This document shows, one piece after another, positions 56,463 to 64,000 of a stretch of DNA of 64,000 nt. The stretch comes from Ryuthela nishihirai (taxonomy: Eukaryota > Arthropoda > Arachnida > Araneae > Heptathelidae), in NCBI GenBank assembly GCA_038380435.1, contig JAWZYU010000005.1:41190001-41254000 (forward strand), in the 5' to 3' direction. Numbering within the stretch: the stretch's first letter is position 1; every line of letters starts with the position of its first letter. A program made the position numbers and the translations under genes. The notes beneath the pieces were generated by a model that was given only the letters and a program-made list of their open reading frames with translations, was not told the origin of the DNA and made no database searches.

Positions 56463-58100
56463 TCATCATCTTCAAGTCATGGGCTACAGAGATCCAATCA
56501 GACCATACAGTTTAATCCCTTAAGCATATCTGTCCTGAGTTACATCTGACAAAAAAATTTCTGTTTTCAATACATATCAGTCGAACAAATTTCCATGGAA
56601 CAAAATTCTGTCAAAGAAATTTCCATTTCAAATAAATTTCCGTTGTACAAAAATCTGCCAAACAAATGTTGTCAAACAGATTACTCCAAACCATGCCCAA
56701 GATACTCTGTAAGCATTTAGAATCAAAAGCATCAAGTTTCTTGTTATCTTGTTTATAAAGCATCCACGTTTCATTACCATAATTAATCCTAGAGGGAACC
56801 AAACTATTATACAGTCTAATTTTTATCTTTAGGTGTATATGTCTATTTTTTGTCTCCATAGATTCTTAAAAGTCCCAGCAACAATCCCTATTCATCTGTT
56901 AACTCATGTCGCACATCACCAGTATCTGTTACATAGCTCCCAAGATAATTAAACTGAGACACTTGCTCAAGAGTGCAGCCATTCAAAGCAACTGAAGCAC
57001 CATCTGCTTGACCAATTTTCATCACTTTAGTTTTTTCTCTGTTTATAATCAAACCTACTCTACTACAAGTCTCATCAACAGCTCGAATAAAAGAGTTCAT
57101 CTCATCAACATCATTTGCCAAAAGGGCTAAATCATCAGCATATCTCCTTGTCGAGCACCAGAAGCAATGCTAAATCAATTGCTACAAGACTTACCAACTC
57201 TCACACATAACTCAGTGTTATTATACAGAACTTTCATTACGTTAACTAACTTGTCTGGTATGCCATACGATCTCGTGATCAACCACAAATTATGATGATC
57301 AACAGAGTCACAAGGCTAGTAACCACAGGTTTCTGAAACTCTAAACATTTCTGAAGAATCTGCCTAAGTGAAAATATCTGATCTACGCATTCCCTATCAC
57401 TTCTGAATCCACATTGCTCATCACACAATTGTCTCTCAACCAGATTCTTAATTCTATTAAGTACAATTTTACAAAGAACTTTACCTGGAACAGAAAGTAG
57501 ACTGATACCCCTATGATTATCACAAGAACTGCGATAACCTTTTTTTAAAAATAGGGATAGAATAGCTCTAGTAAAATCCTTTAAGAACCATACCTTTATC
57601 ATAAAAGATATTTAAAATTTCAGTCATCCATGTGGCAACTGAAACATTCCCAGATCAGCACATATCAGAAATAATTTCATCTACCCCTGGGGATTTATAT
57701 AGTTAAGTTTAAAAATTTCCAAAATAACTTCAGACTGTGATGTAGGGTCAACATTAAAGTCAGTAATGCATCTATCATCACATCATCTACAATGGGAGTA
57801 GAATTAACCACATTGTTAAAACATTACTGAAATGCTCTGCCTACCTAGCCATGACAGAATCCTGACCTATATATATAACCTTACCTTATTTATTCTTCAA
57901 TCCCTGTATGCCTGCACATTTTTCCCCACACATAACAACTATCTGGTACAGCTCTCTGCTGTTGTGCTAACTGCTTCTTTGGCTTTTACAGCCAAGCCAT
58001 CAAGCCAAAGATTCTTATCCACTGCTAACTGATCCTTTACATGTTTATTAAGTCTTTGTAATGCTTTCTATTAGGACTAGTAGAGTGTTCATTAAGGACT
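56463..58100 (-). mobile_element. RTE-like LINE, 5'-truncated decayed copy
   Basis: 3' end ATCATCTTCAAG at 56463. C-terminal region 56690-56900, RT region 57150-57640 (GFRSDRECVDQIF; motif A mostly deleted near 57315) and linker to about 58090. Part of the C-terminal region is replaced by a short imperfect tandem repeat at 56550-56680. Non-functional. Confidence 0.82.
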
Positions 58101-58212
58101 TTTTTTTTTCTAGTGTCTAACCAGAAAAACAACTCTACCCATATATTTTTTCTAATATTATCACTCAAAAAATAAATTTTTAGCAAATTTTTATATAGTA
58201 ATTAGTGAAAAA

Positions 58213-58425
58213 GCTGTCCCATGGCCAAGTGGTTAGTGCACTTGGCTACTGACCTAAGGGATCTGGGTTCGAGCTCCAGGTAAGGCATGGATGCTTATGA
58301 TGTTTTTCTTCTGTGGTCCTGCCATCCTCACAGACCTCCTCCTACTATGGCATATAAACTGACAGGTTCCTGTTAGACCTCGGTGGCAAGCAGCTGCTTG
58401 AAGGGGTATTTATTTTATTATTTAC
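58213..58425 (+). repeat. tRNA-derived SINE family 2, copy 1
   Basis: Head GCCAAGTGGTTAGTGCAC with A box and GGGTTCGAGCTCC B box (58265-58277). The body ends GCAGCTGCTTGAAGGGGTAT and a T-rich tail. Direct repeat TAGTGAAAA at 58203-58211 and 58426-58434. It resembles a Ser/Leu-type tRNA head but lacks a mature 3' end, so it is not a tRNA gene. Confidence 0.85.
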
Positions 58426-58526
58426 TAGTGAAAAGAAATATGTTACTTATCAAATTAAACAGCATTTAATATAAATTGTAGTAAAAGAGATTTTCTCAAA
58501 ATATGAAATATACAGATTTAATCTCC

Positions 58527-60460
58527 TGTCAAAATTTGACTACAGGTTCCAGGTATATGGTTCTGCCCAGGATTCAATGGTTTGGGTGTTGGACCTTCTA
58601 CACCATGGGCCCTCCATATTATAAGATTACTAGATATTAATATTGTAAAAGGGGAATGAAAAAGTTAGAAATAGAGGACAAAGGAAGACAATTTCAATAT
58701 TTGAAATAAAGTTTTTTTGCCAAGTTTATTTCAAGAATCCAGTAAACAACTAAAAGTTCAGTCAGAAAAAAGGCATGATACTTATTCAGTACACTTCAAA
58801 ATATGAAAAAGTGCCAATTTTTATTCACACTTAATCAGTAATCAAGATTTATTTGGGCTTAACTAGCATAATGTTTAGGGAGCTAGCTACTGTTTCAGCA
58901 GGAGAAATTGTGTGTTATGCTAAATCGCCTGAGTTCTAACTGACACACTGGTCATCAGTGACTTAGGTAATCCTTATATGAGAAGTCCTATATAAATTAA
59001 GAGTAGTTTTTAGGATCCTTCTCTGTTCTGCACGTTACAATAAAAAACCTGCTCTCTGAGTTTTCATAGTGATTCATATAAATTTCTAAAAGTATACGCT
59101 TTTTTCAATCTGGTAGGTAAATTGCTGATGTTCAGTATTACAGGAAATAGTAACTTTGACAATTTTAACAGAATGACTTCAGCATTCATGATTTGCATTT
59201 ACAATAAATTATTTCACAGTTAACAGTTAATTATTACTTAATTAAATAAATTTTCTGACAGTCATGGGTAACAGAAAGATACAAATGCAAATTTTCGTGT
59301 TTTTCCAAATGATGGGCGGATGTAAATTTTGAGATGAAAAGACATATCCTACATTTGAATGATGTAGAATAGTCCTATCCATATGTCTCTGGATCAGTGA
59401 GCCTTCTGCACCTCACTGATCCAGAGTTGTTACATTAAGGCTGACAAACTCGCTTTATTTCTTTATCATCATCAGTTATCCCTACAGTATGATTGTAAAT
59501 TGCAATCCCTGCTGGACCCTCTGGCTTGAAACTACATTTTTCATTCTAAATGGGAGATGTTTTACTCTAATTTGCCCACTGCCATTTGACCTTTCAGTTT
59601 TCATGTCCAAGACTACTTCAGAAACATTAATGTCAGTCTCAATAGCATTACCCAATATATACAGCTGAGCCACTTCCATCACTGTTTCTCCTTCCAGCAA
59701 TTTTTCTCTTTGCAGGATGGAGAAGGCTTTTATTCCAAACTGCATGTTCTGGCAAATCTTTTTTCCAGCCACTGCACTGAGCACCCAAATTTCTTCCCTG
59801 TTTTCACAGATTGCTGGAAGTCTGGTATGTTGGGGGGGGGGGGGCATGGTCTGCTCTGGTGCCATTATAGCAGATCAGATCTCACCACAGTGTTAAATCT
59901 CCTCTGCAGAATTGAACACTACCAATCAGGCTTGTCTTGTAACATGTAACATCTAAGGATCATCGTCAGTGTGTTCTTTACACCAACTTTCTTAGCTTGC
60001 TACAGGCTTTGATATGAGTGAGGCCATGGCTTGATCCTGTTCTTTCCAAGAACTGCCAGCAGCATGATCTGGCTGCCATATCAACCATCTTCTGTTCAGT
60101 GCCTGGATAAGTCTGCATCAGGAGCAATGATGTTCCATTTAGGAGCCAACTTAGCAGCAGCAGATGCTGCTGCTAAGTTGGCCACACCACTGTCCAACTC
60201 TCCACTGCCAGTTCTATACCACGACTTCTGGCAGAGTTTTTCTTTCAGGCTCTGGTCACAGTGGCAAAGTTCTTAGTGGTAATACACTGATAGTAAACTC
60301 TTAGATCAAACCTATTGTCAAGCCATAAGTCATTTTTTTTGCAGGAATTGCAAAGAGGAAGTTGTGCTTGCTTGGCTCTGCATAAGTCATAATTTTATTA
60401 CACGTTCTTTTTATTTCTACAGATGGACAAGAAACCTTTGTGCATTACTTTGTGTGTTAC
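58527..60460 (+). mobile_element. Decayed I-type LINE fragment with insertion
   Basis: 58527-58619 encodes the segment equal to LDYGSQVYDSARDS in the complete element; 59385-60460 resumes at AFRTSPV-like sequence and runs through RNase H. It is split by 58620-59377. RNase H Asp/Glu positions are lost (the FTDGS site reads FTDCWKS). A G run occurs at 59829-59843. Confidence 0.75.
58620..59377. mobile_element. Unidentified ~758-bp insertion in the I-type LINE
   Basis: AT-rich insert, flanked by TCCATAT at 58613-58619 and 59378-59384 (7-bp candidate duplication). No coding frame or clear terminal inverted repeat recognised. Confidence 0.45.
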
Positions 60461-60479
60461 TGAATCCTAATGGATTCAG

Positions 60480-60665
60480 TAACTAAATGTTCTGTCATTG
60501 AGCAATATTTTTTTTTTAGTTTATTCTCAAACCTTTTGAGTATTAAAAAGTTTTTAGGAGGAAACTCAATATCTTTTCAGAGCAAGGATAGTGCTTGTCT
60601 TCAGTTAAATTACACTCTATGGTGACATTAGGGCTGTTTGTTGCTGACATTATTGCTGTTGTTGA
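60480..60665 (-). mobile_element. Penelope-like 3' tail fragment
   Basis: Reverse complement matches 35540-35680 (CCTAATGTCACCA, GAAGACA, CCTTGCTCTGAAAAG, CTCCTAAAAACTTTT). Non-coding. Confidence 0.5.
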
Positions 60666-60694
60666 TGTTAGGTGTTGGTCTTAATGTTTAAAAC

Positions 60695-61110
60695 TCCCCA
60701 GATGTCATTTTATTACTCATTCTTTTCTTTTATGCTTACATGGATGAAAGCCTTCCCGTGGCCGAGTGGTTAGAGCGCTTGGCTACTGATCTACGGGACC
60801 TGGGTTCGAGCCTCGGGTAAGGCATGGCTGTTTGTGTTTCTGCTGAGGTCCTGCCATCCTCTCAGAGCTTCTACTGTGGCATATAAACTGACAGGCTCCT
60901 GTCAGACCTCTGTGGCAAGCAGCTGCTTGAGGGCGTATTTATTTATTTTTTTTATACATGGATGAATGATGAACCTAATAGGGCTAGTTTTGGGATGCCA
61001 TTTTATATATCAAACATATTTTAATCAAATATCCAACTTTTAATTGTGAATATCAGATTGATTTTAGCTTTCTTTATTTGCTGTCTGAACTATTTACACT
61101 TGGACATAAT
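60695..61110 (+). mobile_element. I-type LINE 3' fragment holding a SINE
   Basis: Matches the region after RNase H (equivalent to about 20350-20540): ATCAAACATATTTTAATC and TTAACTTT-like blocks, interrupted by the SINE at 60749-60954. Confidence 0.55.
60749..60954 (+). repeat. tRNA-derived SINE family 2, copy 2
   Basis: Best-preserved copy: GTGGCCGAGTGGTTAGAGCG A-box region and GGGTTCGAGCCTC B box (about 60812-60824). The body matches copy 1; T-rich 3' end. Perfect 12-bp duplication TACATGGATGAA at 60737-60748 and 60955-60966. Confidence 0.92.
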
Positions 61111-61504
61111 TGAATTGCGAATTTCATTATTTTTAAAAATTGCTTTTTTTAATTTTCATATTATTAAGCTTAAGAATTTTGAAATCATAATGTATGATCT
61201 GTTATATCATTTAGACATAGTGCACATTTATAATCATTTATGTATATCTTGAACATCCATCATAAATGACTATAAAAATGTCTAATAAAGATATCATTAA
61301 TGCAACTTTTAAATTTATTATAAATTCTTGTAAATTCATTTATGAAGGATTGAAATCAATTTGCATATAAATATATTGAAATAGTCATTAGTATTATTGT
61401 TATCATTACTTATATTTATTGCAGATTATTATTTCCTATGAAATAAATTCATGTGTGATTGTATACTGCTGGTGGAAGATTTGTATCGTTAATGGAAGAA
61501 AATC
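61111..61504. other. Intron, nothing recognisable
   Basis: AT-rich sequence, no gene or repeat structure supported. Confidence 0.5.
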
Positions 61505-61620
61505 TTGATCAGCAGCCAGTTACCCCAGTGGTCAGAGCATCTGTTATCAGGAAGTAATGGATTGTATCCTACCTAGATCAAGACAACTTTTCCTCTAACT
61601 TTGATGTTCAGAGTGTTTTC
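61505..61620 (+). repeat. tRNA-derived SINE family 3, decayed copy
   Basis: A-box-like CCAGTGGTCAGAGCATCTG, degraded B box GGATTGTATCC, and tail GATCAAGACAACTTTTCCTC. The second half matches both arms of the snap-back insert at 44495-44712, so it supplies the parent structure. Confidence 0.6.
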
Positions 61621-61902
61621 AGTGAATTTCAGTTAAATCAACACTAGATTTTTATGTATTATTATGTTAACATTATTATATTAGTATTAAATTACCCAGG
61701 ATTCATATACACATGGTTTGACGCATTCATATACGCCAGGTTTGAGTACCAGTTGTGCCTTCATTTAGAATTTACTCCATTCAAACTCCCATTCAGTTTC
61801 AGAGAATTGTATGCACAAAAGTTCCTTTTGGTGACTTTATAAGTGACCTAATAGTCTTGACTATTAGTAATCAGTATTATAATTTTTTTTATATGGAAAT
61901 AC

Positions 61903-63131
61903 ACTATATGATCAAAAGTATCCAGACACTCACTCATCCACAATCTCTTGGTAATAGGAAAGGAATTAATATTGTGTTGGTCCACCCTTTGTTGCTTGCT
62001 ATCACAGCTAGCACTCTGCGGGGAAAGCTTTCCACTAGATTTTGGTACGTTGCTGCGGGAATTGCCTGCCATTCTGCCACAAGAGCATTAGTGAGGCCAG
62101 TCTCTGATGTGTGGCAGTTCAGCCTGGCTCACAGTTGGCATTCCAATTCATTCCAAAAGGTGTTCTATGGGGTTGAGATCTGGGCTCTGTGCAGGCAATC
62201 AAGTTCTTCCACATCCATCTCATCAAACCATTCCTGCACAGTCCTTACTTTGGCATTGTCATGTTGGTACAGGAAAGGTTCTTCACTGAACTGTTGCCAT
62301 AAAGTTGAGAGCACAGAATTGTTCAGAATGTTATTATAGTCCACAGCATTCAGAGTCTCATTCATCAGAACTATGGGGTCTAGTGTGAACCATGAAAAAC
62401 AGACCCAGAGCATGATGCCTCCTCCACCAAACTTAACAGTTGGCACAACACAGTCAGGCAGGTAGTATTTACCTGGCATCCTCCACACCGAGACTTGACC
62501 ATCGGACTGCCAAATGGTGAAGTGTAATTCATCACTTCAGAGAACACGGTTCCACTGTTCAAGAGTCCACTGGCACTGTGCTTTACATCACTCCAACCCA
62601 CACTTGGTGTTGGTCTTGTTGATGTTAGGCTTGTGTGTGGCTGCTCAGCCATGAAAACCCATTTCCAGCAGCTTGTGATGAACTGTTATGGTGCTGGCAT
62701 TATTTCCAGAGGCATTTTGGAACTTGTTGGCGAGAACAAGCGATTTTGTTTCACCACCCTTTTCAGCACTCTGCAGTCCTGCTCTGTCATTTTACATGAC
62801 ATACTGTGTCACGATTGCACTGTTATTGCTCCTAGGTGTTTCCACTTCACAATAACATCACTTACAGTTTATCGGGGCAGCTGCAGCAGAGCTTAAAATG
62901 CCCTGAACTGACATTGCTAAGGTGTGCAGATCAGAAATTAAAGGGGGAGGGTGCAAAAAAAAACCCACATTTGAAAGTCACTGAGCTCTGCTATATGGCG
63001 CATCCTCCTGTTCATTCATGTCTATGAGGTTTGCCAGGCCACCTTTGACACCTGTTTGGACCATGGTTGTAGTGTATATAGGAAAATTCACTACTCACAA
63101 AGAGTATCCAGATACTTTTGGATAGTGTGTG
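61903..63131 (-). mobile_element. Tc1-type transposon with fish-like transposase relic
   Basis: Terminal repeats CACTATATGATCAAAAGTA at 61903 and the complement of TACTTTTGGATAGTGTG at about 63113-63129. About 1.23 kb, carrying one minus-strand transposase relic. The target TA duplication is not clear. Confidence 0.85.
61975..62690 (-). pseudogene. Tc1 transposase, disrupted
   Basis: Cut-and-paste DDE transposase C-terminal two-thirds. Reading leftward: a segment like [20 protein letters not shown] with the first Asp (about 62570-62525), [25 protein letters not shown] (near 62440), [11 protein letters not shown] with the second Asp (about 62255), then in another frame [13 protein letters not shown] with the final Glu (about 62200-62165), and NALVAEWQAIPAAT. 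Frameshifts near 62500 and 62210 and a stop near 62130. The DNA-binding N-terminus is not readable. The wording is very close to Tc1 families known from fish. Confidence 0.83.
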
Positions 63132-63317
63132 AGGTTTATTAGCCAAGATGTAAGTTTGTCTCCAACAAATTATTGTATTACAAATTGCTAGTTAAATCCA
63201 GGAAATTTGTAAAGTTTTCAAATTTACAGCAAACACAAATCAGTGAATTCCTTTTTTGATGATTTTTGAATGTGACCTCAATGTTAAGACGACATTAGTA
63301 TATTTTATGATATTACA

Positions 63318-64000
63318 CTAAAAGGTCAATATTATACACACCCACCTAATAATGTGTGGGTCCACCTTTTTACCTTCACAACAACAGCAACACATTGTGG
63401 CATGGAATGATAATATTTTTTGGAAAATTGGAAATGCTCGGGTAGTATTGTTGCCCATGATTCCAGAACAGCTGTCTGTAAAGCACCAAGAGTTGCCAGT
63501 GGTGCATTTCTGACTCAAATGTATCACTCCACTTTGTCCCATAGATGCTCAATAGGGTTCAAATCCAGAGAGTGAGAGGGCCATTCAAGGGTTGTCAACT
63601 CACTGGAATATTCCTCCAACCAAATCCTTCAGCAAATGGGAGCAATGAGACAGGGTGTTGCTTTGTTAAAAGACATCCTGCTGTGGCAAATGGATAGCCA
63701 TGAATTGGTATAGGTGGTGGCAAATACATCAGCATGACTTTGTGCTGTGATGATGGTCTTAATAGATACAAGGGGCCCCAAGGTGGCCCACATAAATATG
63801 CCCCAGAACTTTACACCTCCTCCACCAGCCTTAACATCCTGACTTCATAGTTGGGATCCATGGCTTCATGTGGTCTACATCAAGGAATTGAGGTTCCAGT
63901 TACAACACCCCAACCGGAAGTTGGGTGTTGTAGATGGAACCTTGATTGGATCAAGCTACCCATTTCCAAACTTCCAACTGGTGATGTTCCTATGCCCCAT
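63318..64000 (-). mobile_element. Second Tc1-type transposon, cut by window end
   Basis: Minus-strand transposase C-terminus: WLEEYSSELTTLEWPSHSL then [12 protein letters not shown] (63605-63530), with the catalytic Glu kept. Farther right is KFWGIFMWATLG (about 63815-63780). The second Asp motif appears as FNKATPC, so the Asp and Asn of the usual DNA are lost. A short inverted region around ACACCCACCTAATAATGTGTG (63337-63357) may be the terminus. The remainder lies outside. Confidence 0.75.

Noticed and set aside
60749..60830. tRNA-Ser/Leu-like sequence
   Set aside because: A and B boxes are good, but there is no proper acceptor end and a SINE body with target duplication follows. Same for 58213 and 47045.
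61755..62339. 194-codon plus-strand frame
   Set aside because: Antisense of the Tc1 transposase relic; motifs are all on the minus strand.
1..64000. CRISPR array, bacterial operon, phage or defence system
   Set aside because: No spaced identical short repeats, no ribosome-binding-site-led gene clusters; introns and LINEs show a eukaryotic genome.

Overview
This is eukaryotic, intron-dominated DNA from an invertebrate, most likely an arthropod. The only host gene I can support is COPB1, the beta subunit of the COPI vesicle coat, on the + strand. Five consecutive internal exons are present (7792-7899, 21472-21618, 32847-32992, 55938-56034, 56164-56323). All have good splice sites and their reading phases join correctly. 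Almost everything else is intron, at least 7.8, 13.6, 11.2, 22.9, 0.13 and more than 7.6 kb long, filled with transposable elements of many ages. AT-rich sequence, the exon wording, and abundant Tc1, Penelope, RTE and tRNA-SINE elements fit a chelicerate-like arthropod, but the species cannot be fixed from the window.

Layout: 1-7791 holds a TTAA-flanked repeat, two RTE-like LINE copies, a hAT MITE and a LINE/SINE fusion. Intron 7900-21471 holds SINE-like repeats, two RTE fragments around an unusual palindrome, diverged tandem repeats, and a complete 5.7-kb I-type LINE (15165-20855) with a perfect 13-bp target-site duplication. Intron 21619-32846 holds deleted I-type derivatives and a Penelope-like element split by a 5-kb RTE-like composite that includes the longest RTE-like copy (26176-29835). 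Intron 32993-55937 holds a deep nest: an RTE-like copy interrupted by a 2-kb TTAA element, which contains a Penelope relic and a 757-bp long-inverted-repeat MITE, and interrupted again by a second RTE-like copy. It also has SINE insertions, a possible LTR-element end, a perfect 78-bp palindrome, a Tc1-type transposon split by a SINE, and a ~145-bp degenerate tandem-repeat element in two inverted copies. After 56324 come another RTE-like copy, two tRNA-SINEs with clean duplications, broken I-type LINEs and two Tc1-type transposons, the last running off the window.

How it fits together: the exons encode a continuous stretch of the COPB1 HEAT/adaptin-like trunk and should be spliced across the repeats. 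All transposon reading frames I could follow are broken. The autonomous families (RTE-like, I-type, Tc1, Penelope) are plausible sources for the SINEs, MITEs and internally deleted copies beside them. I found no CRISPR array, operon, functional tRNA or rRNA gene, or convincing new gene system. The unusual material is structural: nested insertions, palindromes, snap-back repeats, possible hammerhead-ribozyme relics and uncharacterised repeat families.
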